Assembly (NCBI GenBank): GCA_026545765.1
Contig: CM048843.1
Coordinates: 3,658,001-3,722,000, forward strand
Length of the DNA: 64,000 nt
Direction of reading: 5' to 3'
DNA from: Plantago major
Lineage: Eukaryota; Streptophyta; Magnoliopsida; Lamiales; Plantaginaceae
This document shows positions 1 through 14,230 of the stretch, in pieces. The position numbers and the translations under genes are program-made. Each line of letters starts with the position of its first letter. The first letter of the stretch is position 1. Under the pieces are notes generated by a model, which saw nothing but the letters and a program-made list of their open reading frames with translations, did no database searches and was not told the DNA's origin.

Positions 1-1117
1 GTTGGTATCATCAGTGTTTTAGTGGCAATATTAGTTCGATTGTTCGCCAATGACCCTCACTTCCCAAAGGAGAGTACTACAGCCGGAGTTAGCAATGAAC
101 CTCCCCACAGATCTTTCCAAGCAGACATGAAGGATCTGCTCCAAGAAGCAAAATCTGTAATGAAGATCCGATCCTTTCAAATTATAGTTGCTCAAGGTGT
201 GACTGGTTCGTTTCCGTGGTCCGCTTTGTCCTTTGCACCTATGTGGTTGGAGCTAACTGGTTTTTCCCACGAGAAAACTGCAATTCTCATAGGCCTGTTT
301 GTTGTTGCAAACTCTCTTGGGGGCCTATTTGGAGGTAAGATGGGTGATGTTCTGTCCAAGCGACTCCCGAATTCTGGTCGTATAATGTTGTCGCAGATAA
401 GCTCAGGATCAGCAATCCCTCTTGCTGCGATTCTCTTGTTGGTGGTACCAAATAATCCAAGGACAATGTTCTTGCATGGTTTGGTTCTGTTTGTCACTGG
501 TTTCTGCATATCCTGGAATGCTCCTGCAACTAACAAGTGAGACCCTCAATTGATGCTCTCTGATCCTCTATATTACTTTTGTATGATTCATTTTGATGCT
601 TAATATAGTGAGTATCTCATAATAACTTGCAACGGACAGTCCAATTTTTGCAGAGATAGTTCCAGAAAAATCCAGGACGAGTATCTATGCTTTGGATAGA
701 TCCTTCGAGTCTATACTTTCATCGTTTGCTCCCCCAGTTGTTGGATTACTGGCGCAGTATGCTTATGGTTACAAACCTATTCCAGAAGGAGGTTCTGAAG
801 ATATAGCCACGGACAGGGACAATGCGACATCTTTAGCAAAGGCTCTTTTTGTGGCAATTGCACTGCCAATGGCTTTGTGTTGCGTTATTTACTCCTTCCT
901 CTACTTCACGTATCCAAGAGATAAAGAGCGTGCTCAAATGGAGGCCCTCATAGAGTCGGAGATGCAGCTCATTGAATCAGACTCGGTAACTGGTGAAGAA
1001 ATCAAAGTACATGATCTTGATAATGTAGCTGTTATTGACCTGCCTTACGTAGATGGATCCAATTTTGATGACAATGATGAACAAAGATTAATACACCACC
1101 AGGCTACTCTGCCCTAG
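1..1117 (+). CDS. Major facilitator superfamily transporter, 3' part (UNE2/At1g78130-like)
   Basis: Partial gene cut by the window start. Exons are 1-536 (reading frame from base 1) and 640-1117 (stop TAG). The donor is GT at 537-538. The acceptor AG at 638-639 is chosen because it restores the phase and gives the conserved stretch ATNNPIFAEIVPEKSRTS across the junction; later AGs break the frame. The first exon shows several hydrophobic helices and the cytoplasmic loop GGLFGGKMGD followed by KRLPNSGR, a form of the MFS G-x-x-x-D-(R/K)-x-G-R motif. The second exon has a last membrane segment (FVAIALPMALCCVIYSFLYF) and an acidic hydrophilic C-terminal tail. The family is proposed to move small solutes across membranes; the substrate is unknown. 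The assignment to the plant At1g78130/At4g36790 group is from memory of those sequences. Confidence 0.9.
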
Positions 1118-1284
1118 CAGTGATAGCGTTTTTCTGTACAGATGGATTTTATACAAACTTCATCCATTAATATATCTTATAAAATCACTTTACACTTGAC
1201 CTGTTTCTATTACACTTTGACATTTATTTTAATGTTATATGGGCCCCATGTTATATAAACAGTAGTATCACTAGAAGCAGTTTC

Positions 1285-3585
1285 CTATACAGGTTTCATA
1301 GCTGAGATCATTACAAAGAAACTGTTTCTGGTACATGTAAAATTTATAAGCCCACAGGACGTGCACAGATCTTCAAGTTCTTTCTCTGCTAGAAAGACAT
1401 GACTGCCAGTGAATTGTGCTATGTTCTGCAAATGATTGAAAACCACTATAATCAGCAAAAATACGGATGGTCGCAATCGTAGAAACATTAGAACCGAAAA
1501 CTATCCTTGAATTTATGCTTGATCTCATACATGCACATTTTCGCTGTTTTTAACTGCATTTGGGAGGGTTAAGATTCACCTGGCGTATAGTTTGTCGCAA
1601 AGGAAACAACGAAAGGATGCCATCTACAATGTACGTCGTAGCAACGAATACACCTCCGGGTTTTAGCACCCTACTTATTTCAGCTACCTGTTAAAACAGT
1701 TGAGATGAGTGGCCAGAGATATTTAAGGTTTAGAATATGAGAAGGATTGTGTTTAGTTTATATGTTCAGTCAACGCTTACGCCTGATGATGGCGAAGGCC
1801 AGCAATGTAAAGCAGCACCAGCATGTACAGCGTCTATCGTACTTGAGGCAAAAGGAAGCCTGGAGATATCAGCTCTAACCAGGATTATGTTCCTGAGTAA
1901 ACAAGATAGACAAAGTGGATTGCAGATGAGTTATCCGACTCCCAAATTAGGCCAGAAATCAGCGGAACATGTATATGTACATGGAAAGAACATACTCTTC
2001 AGGAAAACTATCTTCTTTCTTAATGAATTCATAGACCTGCTGCAACATTGTTTCGGAAAAATCCAAAGCAACAACTTGTGAAAATAGTCCGCTCTGAGCA
2101 AAGAGTCTTGAAAACATACCACTTCCACAACTTGCATCGATAATATTTCCACCTAAGACCGGCTTGAGGTAATCTTTCATCATTTCAAACTGTAGTCAAT
2201 GGCAATTGATACAAGTCCATGAACAGGTGAAGGTGAAAAACAATATGTTCAAAATATCTAAGCATTCCTGGGTATAGCACATGAACATGTGGTATTAAAG
2301 AACTGTTCATCACCTCCTTCTCTGGACCCGGAAAACCACCAGCTACGGTAAAACCTTGCCGCCATCCCCTCTCGTAAAGATATGATACCAAAGACGTTCT
2401 GCATCGATAAACAGTCAAACTGGCCTTCATGTCAAGTAGGTAAGATAAATTCACTTATAAACTCATCTAGTACATTTTAAATCCAAATGTGGCACTGGCA
2501 ACTGGCAACTAATACATTCATGTATGTTTGAGTCACAATATGAAACTCATCAAACACATTCCAAATGCAGTTTTTCACCTCTCACAAGTGACACGAACAT
2601 GACCAAAATGTGTGCTTCCATATCATACCACATAATTGGAACCAAAATTTACCTGAAGATTTCAGTAGAAACTGCTCTAGTTTCACCAAACACCGTGCGA
2701 CCACCATTTATTGTCAGGTCAAGATGTGTATCTTTGCCAGAGTATGACTTCCTGCAGGTTGTGCACTGCAAAGTAGACTGAGCTACAGCTTCCCTGCATA
2801 ATACCACATCAACAGAATCAATCATAGAAATCCCCTGGAAATGCTCTATTAATTTTGTTTAGAGTTCAGCGCAGAGATAATTACAACGATGAGCTAGAAT
2901 CTCCAGACCAAACAACTGGCTCGAAGCATATAGGACAAGCTAAGATTTTCTTGCGGATACTCAGCTTCGTTTCATCCACCACTGGATCCTAAAATGATTA
3001 CCATAACGTTATAAGAAGTCAATTCGTCCCATAATCAGCGAGATAGAGCAGACATTCCTATATCTAGGCCTTTACAGGAATGCTGATCACAAATCACCAT
3101 AGAACAACTTCAAACATACTAATCATATTTCAATAGAGGAACCAGCTAGCGAATATCGAAGAACATAATCGAAAGAAATCGTTCGTCCTTCCAATAACTG
3201 TTACTCTACCCTAAAAATCATCAAGTTTGGAAATGCAAAGCAAGAAAGACTGGAACTTTAGAACCACTATACATGTAACATTTGAGAAGTACATCTAATT
3301 CAAATTTATGAAATGCATAACCAATTGCTTTTTGGCAATAAACTAGAATCATCAGGGTTTTACTCATATGAATCGAATAATTCCTTAATTTTCAATTGAA
3401 TTTCGAATAGAACTTACAGGCTTGGTTTCAATGCCGACTGTTGAAGAAGCACGGGGAACGGAAACTAACCGGCGGCAAGTAATCGTCGCCGGAAAAAAAT
3501 TGACCCAGCAAAAACGACGTCGGACCGAGTCGGACGAGAGTAGACTCGGTAGCTGAAGAGGAGTTGCTGCTCTCATTAGCGCCAT
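1285..3585 (-). CDS. Chloroplast class I SAM-dependent methyltransferase (At1g78140-like)
   Basis: Eight exons on the minus strand: 3585-3418, 2988-2885, 2793-2653, 2398-2314, 2189-1996, 1892-1781, 1687-1580, 1425-1285. All junctions agree in phase and give a protein of 350 aa, close to the usual length of this family. Residues 1 to about 48 are Ser/Arg-rich with few acidic residues, as in a plastid transit peptide. Two CxxC pairs (ACPIC near residue 74 and QCTTC near 101) look like a small zinc ribbon. The SAM-binding motif I is NIIDASCGSG (about 181-190), followed by the acidic end of strand 2 in VVALDFSE. LVRADISRLPF and AALHCWPSP are signatures of the plant At1g78140/At2g41040 group, also reported in plastoglobules. 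Its methyl acceptor is unknown. The gene is convergent with the MFS gene, whose stop is 168 bp away. Confidence 0.95.
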
Positions 3586-4376
3586 GGATAATTTGAGTTT
3601 TTCAAATTCTTGCGGAAAAATTATAACAGAATGGAACTAGGTAGTTAATTCGGGCGTTAATTTTGCAAAGTTGAGGACTTTGATTGTAAATTAGTACTTC
3701 ATTTGTTGCCAAATTGATTTTGTTTTCCAGTTTATATATAGTTAAGGGATGGATATTAACTGAAATTGATAGAGTATCGTGTTGAATCAGATTTTAAGTT
3801 TTGAGTTTGTTTGATTTTTCCAGAAATTGAGGAGAGGCATGATAATGGTGGCCACATTTCATGAGTGACCCATAAGCAAACAACAATGTAATGTAACCAA
3901 GGACCAAAAAGAAGATGATAAGAATGGGGGAAAATTGGTGTCATAGACTAAGAATGGCACATTGGCACTATTTTGCTAATTTGGACTCGTAGACGGCCCA
4001 TTTTCTGAATTTCGAAAGACTCTCCTGGACACTTGATGAATACGCCCAAGGTGGGTAACCCGAAAACACGGTTCGACTCAATCCCAACTATATGCTAGTA
4101 TGACTTTTGCAAGACGAGAGGCGAGTTGACGACTCCTAGATAAAGATTTTACACTAATTATCTAACTAGCATAGTGACTTGGAGATTCATGTGTATTAGC
4201 ACACGTATTGAATCTGAAAGTTGAAGCTACACTGCCTGTGGGATAAATCTTGGAAGTAATACACGACTCCTTGGTTGCGGGTAGTCTCTGTGGTTAATTA
4301 CTTTGACGTTGATGGGTTAGTCCTCTAGGCATGTCGATAATCGTTTGGATTGATGGATTTACTACTTGTGCCTTCT
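3586..4376. other. Intergenic, no gene seen
   Basis: This stretch holds the methyltransferase promoter side followed by unassigned AT-rich sequence. No open frame longer than about 60 codons is convincing, and no clear repeat was recognised. Confidence 0.5.
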
Positions 4377-4592
4377 TATTTGGCTTCATTCGATTCGATT
4401 CGATTCGATTCTGTGATTATATTTTATACTACAATTCGATTCGATTTATTTCATTTTGAAACAGGCCAAACTATCTGTATTGGCTTCATTCGATTCGATT
4501 CATTCCATTCAATTCAGTTCTGCTTAGTTATATTTTATACTACAATTCAGTTCAGTTCAGTAAATTTCAGTTGAAAAGAACAGAGCCTTAGT
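4377..4592. mobile_element. GATTC-rich MITE-like fragment with Harbinger-type end
   Basis: The segment contains two copies of a block made of CATTCGATTCGATT repeats, then a TTATATTTTATACTACAATTC stretch, about 100 bp apart. It ends in TTTCAGTTGAAAAGAACAGAGCC followed by TTA. The same end in reverse (GGCTCTGTTCTTTTCAACTGAAA) opens the element at 9334. Ends starting GGCTCTGTT next to TTA/TAA are typical of Tourist/PIF-Harbinger MITEs. The left end here was not found, so it may be truncated. The open frame across it only reflects the repeat. Confidence 0.5.
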
Positions 4593-5362
4593 TCTTCGAG
4601 TCAGACCTAAAGATCCATGTTTTTCTTTATATATCATTTGTTTCTCATTCTAGTTCTTGATATTTTCTTAGTTATTGGTCCGGGTGCTATGAGATTTGGT
4701 CTGAAATTCTTGTGTCAAGACAAATGCATAAGCATCGCAATCTTGAGTTTGAGTTTGCTAGTAAATGGTGCTTAGATACATTGTTTAGCGGGACGGAGGG
4801 AATACAAGTTTAGAATTGTGATAGCATATACGAGTGAGAATATTTGATATAGATTATCGCTCGATAAAAAAACTGTCTGTGGGTTGACCTTAATTGTGCT
4901 ATAAAACATGAAAATGCCCTCTAGGCTCTAAAATGTTCAATAAGCTATGATTATGTGTTAGTAACTTAGTATAATTGTTTTGTTACATACCAAGGTATGT
5001 GAGTGGTTAAGAGGTTTAATTGATACCTCAAGGTTACCTTTAACTAAAGTAATATTATTATTATACTAAAAGGGCATGGCCACCTTAAACAATTTAGTAG
5101 TATGATTAAGGTTTGAAGTATATATCGATCTCATCGAATCAAATATATGATCTTGTGTGTGTCCCAAGTTTGGTTGTATAGTGAGTGAAACCATAATTAA
5201 GGGCTTTCATGATAACCCTCACGTGCATTAATTAATTTTGATTAACTTCCGTAGATTTGACATGTTTCAGCTAACATTTGCCGACAAAAAGGAGGCAATA
5301 GTATCAAGGAAGGTTTCCTCTACCTTATCGCATATTGTAGTGACTCCTGATAATTGGGTATG

Positions 5363-5402
<40 letters not shown>

Positions 5403-7341
5403 CATTTAAAGGATCATGAAGCACTACATCATTTATATAGTGTTAATGTAATGGTTTATATATATATTGTTTAAACCAAATTCACACAAAGTTTGGTTTT
5501 TTTCTATCGAAACACGATTCAAAAATTCCTATGGGAACATTTTTAAATACTCCTTTTTAACAAAAATATGGTTTTTAAAAAAAAAATCAAGTAGTTTGAT
5601 ATGTGATGTGTTTTAAGCTATGTGGAAAACTTTCTAAAAAAAAAATTTAAAAATAGAAGGGAGGTCTAATTTATTTTTACCAAGATTATATAATGAGCAC
5701 TTTAAAATATGTAGAAGATGAGATTGCAAGAACCCTATAATTTTAATGTATTGTATAGTGCAACAATCAAATCAATTGGTACAAATGTAGTACAATACAA
5801 TAAAATTCTCAGTGAATCCCTATGATGTAACAAGACCAAATTATGTCTTAAATGCATGTATATTGTTTGCCAATACCAATGCAATCAGATCATGACATAA
5901 AGAGTTATTTACGTAAATATCCTCTTATAATGTTTGGATTTCTTATTCACCAAGGTATAACTGGACTCCGTTATCTTTTAACTATCAAACACATCCTACC
6001 AAACACCAATTGTATTACCTCTGGCTCCCTGGCTCCGGCCTGGTTGGACAAATCCTATCTATCTCAACTCGGTGAAATGGGGAAGGAAGGTTGGGGGGTG
6101 AGGATGATGAGTGAAGAACGAGGAGACATCTTTTCTCTTGTCGAGGTGAGTTTGGATTTGAAGGGGGTGGAGGTTTGCCCAAGAATTTCTAATTAGCGTC
6201 GGAGGTTTCACAATATCATTTTGAAAGTGGTTTATGACATCATAAGTCACTATATTTCCTCCCATTTTCCCCATGATTTATGGGAATTATAGAAAAAGAT
6301 TAAATTTTCTTTTGTCAAAATTTGAGAAACTAACGTTGACTTTGAATTTTGTTAACGGCAATAGGCTCCAATTAAGAACCCATTTAACGGCTAGACTCAA
6401 GTGTAATTTCACAATTATACAAAGGGGCTTTACGTAAATAACCCTAATATAATTACTCCAAATTATATTATTTTTTGAGATACACGGTACAATATTACAA
6501 TTACAATGACTCAACAACTTCAATCAATAACTACATCGTTTTATACGGAGGAAATTCCTATTGAAATTTGAATCAATTACTATTTTACAACGGGATGTCT
6601 CAACTTACTAATCATATCGCAAAGATGCAAACGCTTTGAATATATAATAGTATTACTTTTGAATGTGGTGTAATTATTTTTGGATGACCTGGCAAAGTGA
6701 ATTAGCCAGGTGTAACTTAACTCTTTAGTAAAAAGTTAATACGGGTAGGCAATTATTGTTTCTTCCTTTCCAGAATCACGACATTGTTGTTTCATGTTAA
6801 ATCTGTTTACCTGGACATTGTTGATGAAATGACCAAGTAGCTACTAACATAATCATAGGAAAAGGTCAAGTTAAAATAGAAAAATCTCACGGGAAGGAGA
6901 TCATGAAAGGTCTATTATAGCCATATGATGATGAGGAGGTAAAAGATTTGCACCTAAAGTGAAACCTTGAGTTCGAAAACTGAGTCCACACAAGACAACT
7001 TCCCAATCCCAATGTTGTAAAAGCCGGATTAAAATCAAATGTATAAAATCGGATGAAACAAAAGAAAAATTGAATTTTTATTATATAATTCAATTAAAGA
7101 TTTTACCATTACAATTTCAGATTAATTTGTAGTAAAATTTGAATTTTATTGACTATAAAAATTAAAAACATTTGAATTTTTCCTAATGATTATTATGAAA
7201 GACCACAGGAGGATTTGCAGGTAGCTCTTTTGGCCAGGTGTGTATTTGGAGTCGTTTTCACAATAAGCATTAGCAATATATTATCCATCGTTAACGTAAT
7301 TTAAACTAGATCTTGAGATGGCCACCGTGTCCCATTAGCAA
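4593..7341. other. Intergenic AT-rich sequence, no gene seen
   Basis: No coding region with introns or protein similarity was recognised. It includes one MITE-like end, GGGACGGAGGGAATA near 4790-4804, with no matching partner found nearby, and the TA microsatellite at 5364. Short open frames at 5852-6196 on plus and 6059-6274 on minus lie in the same DNA and resemble nothing known. Confidence 0.5.
5364..5401. repeat. (TA)n microsatellite, about 19 units
   Basis: An uninterrupted TA dinucleotide run of about 38 bp in intergenic DNA, visible directly in the sequence. Confidence 0.95.
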
Positions 7342-8237
7342 TATGCTTTATGTTGTACTATGTACATAAATAGTACTAAACGTTGACATCGTTTAATTTG
7401 TATATTTTATATTGTACCATGTACATAAAGGGTACTCAATATTATCATCAATACAATTTGTGATTATTAAATTCCCCGTACGTGTGTACTCCGGTCAATT
7501 TTTCACCTGATTTATATGTGTCATAAAAACTAAGGATAAACTTGCATGACACGTGTCATCACCAGAATTAATTTGGTGAATGATTTTTAGAAAAATTATA
7601 AAATTAATAAGAAAAGGAAAAATATAAAATATCGTTGGACTTGTGTCTTAATTTTGTAAATGTCGGAAAAATAAGAAAAAAACTAAGAGTGGAGAAAAAT
7701 TAAATACAATCATATCCTTAATTTCACTGTTAGTTGTACAATCAGAACAACAAAATTTCCATAAAATCATCAAAGCGGCTGGAGGATTTGAAATTAAATA
7801 AAGAATTATAATTCCTCTCAATATCAATTTAACAAATTCTTCATGATTTGAATTTATGGTTCTTACAAGTTTATGAAAATGGGCATAATAAATTACTATT
7901 TCTCATCTTAATTCTCCAATTGACACGTGTATGTTGAAAATTATCATTTATATATAGTATTTTTTTATATTTTTTAAAAAAATATTTACCAAATTAATTT
8001 TGGTGATGACACGTGTCCAACGTCTGGATTCTCCGGCGTTTTTAGATCACACATACAAATCGGGCGTAAAAATTGATCGGAGTATACAAATTAAACGTAT
8101 GGTTAATTTAATGATTACAAATTGGACGGTGACAATAGGTATAGTACCATTTTTGTACGTGATACAATGTAAAGTATACAAATTGGACGGTGTCAACGTT
8201 TAGTACCCTTTATGTACATGGTACAACATAAAGTATA
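7342..8237. mobile_element. Non-autonomous DNA element with long (about 240 bp) inverted repeats
   Basis: The left arm is about 7342-7578 and the right arm about 7987-8237. Reverse-complementing the right arm aligns it along its whole length with the left arm, with substitutions and small gaps. Shared landmarks in order are TATRCTTTATGTTGTAC, ATGTACATAAA, GGTACT, AAACGTTGACA, ACTCCGRTCAATTTTT and GACACGTGTCATCACC. The 400-bp centre is AT-rich and not coding. Long TIRs with no open frame suggest a Mutator-like (MULE) or foldback element. No convincing target duplication was found at the two outer edges. Both arms carry the G-box core CACGTG within TGACACGTGTCA or a close variant. Confidence 0.75.
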
Positions 8238-9333
<1,096 letters not shown>

Positions 9334-10859
9334 GGCTCTGTTCTTTTCAACTGAAAACTAATTCAGTTCAGTTCATTAAATTCATATTATTATTATTGTT
9401 GTTGTTGTTGTTGTTGTTGTTGTTAATAATAATAATATTATTATTAATATTATTTTATCATTTATTTACACACCCGATCTTTTGTACGAGGAAAATAAGA
9501 AAATTTATCCAAGTGAGTTATTTTCAAATTTTTTTCTTTCTTTCTTTTTAATACGACTTTTAGTAAATCAATGAAATAAAGAGTATAGTTACAATTTGAA
9601 CTAACAAAAAATCTACATGTTCAAAAACTCCAAAACAAGTTAAACCAAACCAAAAGTCGGACCAAACTTTATAAAAATAATATTATATATCACAAATATT
9701 GAAAAATGGCATTTATTCCTCTATATTATCTTCCTCGGACTCTATATTATCTTTCTCTCTTCTATATTGCCTTGAATAGGCGTCAAATTCTCAATCATCT
9801 CTTTACACCTTGTTCATCGCTTTCTTTCCTTGTCGGTTCAATAAATCATTATCCACTCCACTTGGACATTGATATCATGTTGCAAACCAGTATTTCAAGT
9901 TTACACGCATAAAATTATGAAGAGTGAAGGTAGCAACAATCACGTATATTTGATATATGTCTTCCATTTGAGCGTCGTATAAAAAGGACCTTCCACGCGG
10001 TTGGTTTTAAAGTTTGTTATACAATAATAAATAAAAATGTAAAGTGACAGAAAAAAGAGTATGAAGAATGTGAGAAAGATGACAAAAATAATATATTTTT
10101 TTAATTGTGATTATATATACCATCATATAATTATTATTATTATTACACAATAATTTCTTGATTCATCCTTCGATTCGATTAGTTTTAGTTTGATTCGATT
10201 CGAATTTCAATGAAAAAGCCTAATTCGTAATCAAAATTGGAAAAGTTTGACTGCAAAAAGTCAAAGTGGGTAATTTCAGCTGTATTTACCACACATTACC
10301 AAACCTGGTTAGCGTTTAAATTTAGAATCTGCATCTGTAACAACTAACCTGTGACAGCAGAGAAATAGGACGAAATTGAATTTGAAGATTGAAAATTGAA
10401 AAATCCGTTACTAATTTAATGGATTGGATTGGATTGGTGAGTAGCGAAGAAGCGATTTCAACGGGTTGCTTTCCCGTAACGTCAGCTCACCATGTTCAAC
10501 GGCTTTCTTACTTTTCAATTTACCTTATTACCCCTTTCCTTTCTTCTTTCTCCACCCAGATATATTCTATTTTTAAATTTAAAACAACAACACCTGCCAA
10601 ATTTTCATTATCCGATCGGATCTCATTCGTAGTCCAATTTTTAAAAGATTTTTTTTATTGTCAACTCCATTTGATACCCGATTCAATCCAAAATAGTCCT
10701 GACTCCTGACTACTTTCTCATATTTTCATTAAAACTCATTCGATTCGATTCGATTCAGCTTCGATTCGATTCGATTCAATTTCAAATCTTGATTAATTCG
10801 TCTTGATTCGATTCATTAAATTCATATTATTATTATTATTGTTGTTGTTGTTATTGTTG

Positions 10860-10904
<45 letters not shown>

Positions 10905-11680
10905 ATATTATTTTATCATTTATTTACACACCCGATCTTTTGTACGAGGAAAATAAGAAAATTTATCCAATTGAGTTATTTTCAACTTTTTTTCTTTCTT
11001 TCTTTTTAATACGACTTTTAGTTTATCAATGAAATAAAGAAATATAATTCTGAACTAACAAAAAATCTACATGTCAAAACTCCAAAACAAGTTAAACCAA
11101 ACCAAAAATCGGACCAAACTTTATAAAAATAATATTATATATCACAAATATTGAAAAATGGCATTTATTCCTCTATATTATCTTCCTAAGCTCTATATTA
11201 TGCGGAATAGCGCCAAATTCTCAATGTCATCTCCTCACTTGCGCTCATCGCTTCTTTCCTCAGTTCAATAAATCATTATCCACTCCACTGACATTGATAT
11301 CATGTTGCAAACCCAGTATTTCAAGTTTACACACGCATAAAATTATGCAGTGAAGGTAGCAACAATCACGTATATTTGATGTGTGTCTTCCATTCGAGCG
11401 ATCGATAAAAGTACCTTCCACGCGGTTGGTTTTAAAGTTTGTTATACAATAATAAATAAAAATGTAAAATGATAGGAAAAAGAGTAGGAAGAATGTGAGA
11501 AAGATGACAAAAATAATATATTTTTTTAATTGTGATTATATATACCATCATATAATTGTTATTATTATTACACAATAATTTCTTCGATTCGATTCGTTTG
11601 ATTTGATTCGATTCATTGATTCCATTCGATTGATTCGATTCGATTCGATTCGATTCGATAAATTTCAGTTGAAAAGAACA
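9334..11680. mobile_element. Composite Harbinger-like element with internal 0.83-kb duplication
   Basis: The left end GGCTCTGTTCTTTTCAACTGAAA (9334) matches in reverse the right end TTTCAGTTGAAAAGAACA (11663-11680). Inside, two direct copies of a block of about 830 bp lie at about 9373-10205 and 10812-11655. Each runs from CATTAAATTCATATTATT through a GTT/TAA microsatellite, CACCCGATCTTTTGTACGAGG and GGCATTTATTCCTC, to TATAATTATTATTATTACAC or a near variant, and ends in GATTC repeats. The copies differ by substitutions and several short deletions. No transposase is present. The 600-bp spacer 10206-10811 ends in a run of CGATT repeats that could have mediated unequal exchange. Confidence 0.65.
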
Positions 11681-13391
11681 TTGACTTATTCTTCTATACT
11701 TCAGGTTAGATTTTTGCCATTTGGTTAATTCAAGATTATTAATTACAAATGAATAACGGGGCATTAATGCCATGTACCATGTTTTTGAAATATTCTAAAT
11801 AACACACGTGGCGACATAACATACGTAACAGCGAAATATAAACGACTCAAGTGTTTAATTTCTACCTACCAAACCTCATGACAAAACATCTACGAACTTT
11901 CAATAGTTAATTTACAAAACGATGCTCGAGCATAGAATAAATAATGAGACAAAACCTAGCAAAGAGTTGTTTTAGACAAAGCAAGAAGGATTCAACAATG
12001 ATGTGATTTTTTAGCATGAATTCATGTTGTTTCTCTATGAACTCCAGCTCCATATGTAATGTAAAAAAATGTCAAGTAGAAAGATGAGCCCAAGTCACTG
12101 TTATTTGTTAAGATCAACAATATATCACATTGATCTTGATCTCCTAAAACTTTTCCAAGTAAATCCCATATATCCATTCTCCAAGCATAGTAGTAATTCC
12201 CAGCTCGTAAGCAAAGTTCAAATCCGATGATAACTCCTAGAAGTCTCTCCAATGCATATGTGGACCTTTGACTCTTTAATAATCCTCTCTTCCGCCTATT
12301 AATGCATCAATTTCCTTTTATTGACGTCCGTTAAATACTGTCTCATAGTATTTAAAAAAATTATACCCCACTAACTACTAGCATTATTCTTATTTTATTA
12401 TCTACCTCTCATAATTAGTATATTATTTATCATTTACCTCTAATATTTTAAAATCCACTAATAATTTATATTCCTTGAAATACCAAAAAAAAAAAAAAAA
12501 AAAGAGATCAATAGGCTCGTTGAGGGAGTATATCATGGCTCATATATACTATGAAAATCACTGCATCCAAGTAAATCCGTGGAACCTCATTAGTATGTGA
12601 ATAAATCAAAACTTATAAAAAGACATCAATTGATTATCTGTGCAGAAATTTGATGTGCGCGGAATATTTTATAGTCAATGTCGATAACACTTAAACACAA
12701 CATAAAAAGGTGTAGAAACTGTCATACCATATAAAAAGAACAAAAGTGGTAAGGGACTTGAGTTCACTTAAGTAAGGTTTCGGGTTGCGCATGAATGTAA
12801 AAAACATTGGGAAGTCAGCCTCAAAAAGGTCAAGCGGTTTTAATTAAATTAATAGTATGTAACGGATATCCGTGAGAAATCAAAAATATAAAAAGAATAA
12901 GGATTCCAAGGCGACTTTTCAAATAAAAATATAAGAAACCTAACAACATATTCGGTTATGAATGTTATTAAAATAAATAAAAATAATTATCACAGCTTGA
13001 CATCATAAACGAGAAAAATAATTGGAAAGTGAAGGGGCAAAATAGTCCGGAAAAATACACCCAATAATAGGTCCCTCCTCTGTCACTGTCACGTGCCACC
13101 CAAATCCCCAGCACATGCCGACTCTTCTCAAACAATACCCGTAAGAAAATAAACCGAAAATGAAAAATTGAAAAAGCATCAAAATTTAAAAAAAAGAGTC
13201 CGACACCTCCTGACTACCCCCTCTTCCAGCCAATAGAAATCCGCCACGCACTTCCCTCGTTTCTCTCCAGTTCTGACACTACGGTTCCCTTTTCTTAAAG
13301 AAACATAAACTCCAGAGTGCACAACACCGCGTAGAAGATCAGACACCGTATTTTGATAACTTTATATGTATTTAGATGTAAAAAAATCACA
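11681..13391. other. Intergenic, no gene seen
   Basis: The minus-strand open frame 12252-12022 (76 codons) has a fairly protein-like composition but matches no family I recognise and has no supporting exons. A run of A (12485-12503) is followed by GAGGGAGTATAT near 12528, which resembles one end of a Stowaway-type MITE. Confidence 0.4.
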
Positions 13392-14005
13392 AAGTATTAG
13401 GAGACACGGTTTTTAGATAATTTATCTAAATACGTCTTATTTTATTAATAAAATTATTTATGTTATTAATCAAAACGTCTATGTTGTTAACGAAATAAGT
13501 CGTGTTGTAATATGAAAAAACACCAATGTTGATAATATAGGTGATTTGATTAATAACATCGATGATTTTTCTTGAAAATATGAGTTCGTCTCTAGATAAA
13601 TTATTTAGAGACTGTTTCTCAGGATACTTACTCAAAAAAAAAAAGTTTAATAAATTAAAACGTTCATATTATTAATAAAATGTATTCTTTTTTTTATATT
13701 AAATAACTTTTATATGGATAACATTCAAAATTTAATTAATAACATTGATGATTTACTGACAACAAATGTATGTAAGTCGTATAAACAATCATGAGAGAGT
13801 ATCATGAGATTTGATATCTAGATAAATTATTTAAATACGAGACTAGGTTAGCATTTAAATCCATCATATTTTTAGTCAAAACAAAAACGCCTATGTTGTT
13901 AAGAAACTAAATTATTTTGTAATATTAAAAACATCAACGCTTATAACATTAGATATTTTACTGATAATTTTGATTAATCTATAGATAAATTAGCTAGGGA
14001 CGGGC
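13392..14005. repeat. Cluster of diverged foldback MITE-like repeats
   Basis: 13392-13440 (AAGTATTAGGAGACACGG then TTTAGATAATTTATCTAAATACG) is an imperfect reverse complement of 13582-13632, giving a 240-bp element with ends of about 45 bp. Related pieces, recognisable by CCTATGTTGTTAA or CGTCTATGTTGTTAA, GATAAATTA and AACATYGATGATTT, recur at about 13640-13860 and 13870-14005. The same end type (GTATTCTGAGAGACCATCTCT) appears again near 60664. This is a local cluster of one family 250-850 bp upstream of the DUF4057 gene. Confidence 0.55.
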
Positions 14006-14230
14006 ACCTTTACTAACAATCTTTTTTTTTTTCTTGAAATACAATATTACAATTATAAAACTAGTCTTGGACAAATTTTATCATCAATAAATCTATAATC
14101 ACTAATTCAGTCATTCTCTATACAGAGAGATTAATCACCCATCTCGAAGATGATGACCTCTTGGATACTGAATGTCTCAGCTTGACACTCGATTACAAAC
14201 CAAACAATTTGACCTAACAATCATCAGTGT

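Noticed and set aside
10389..11009. Leu/Ile-rich open frames in the GTT/ATA repeats
   Set aside because: The residues are a translation of microsatellites inside a duplicated transposon.
12022..12252. 76-codon minus-strand open frame with protein-like text
   Set aside because: No recognised domain, no flanking exons and no promoter evidence; kept only as a remark.
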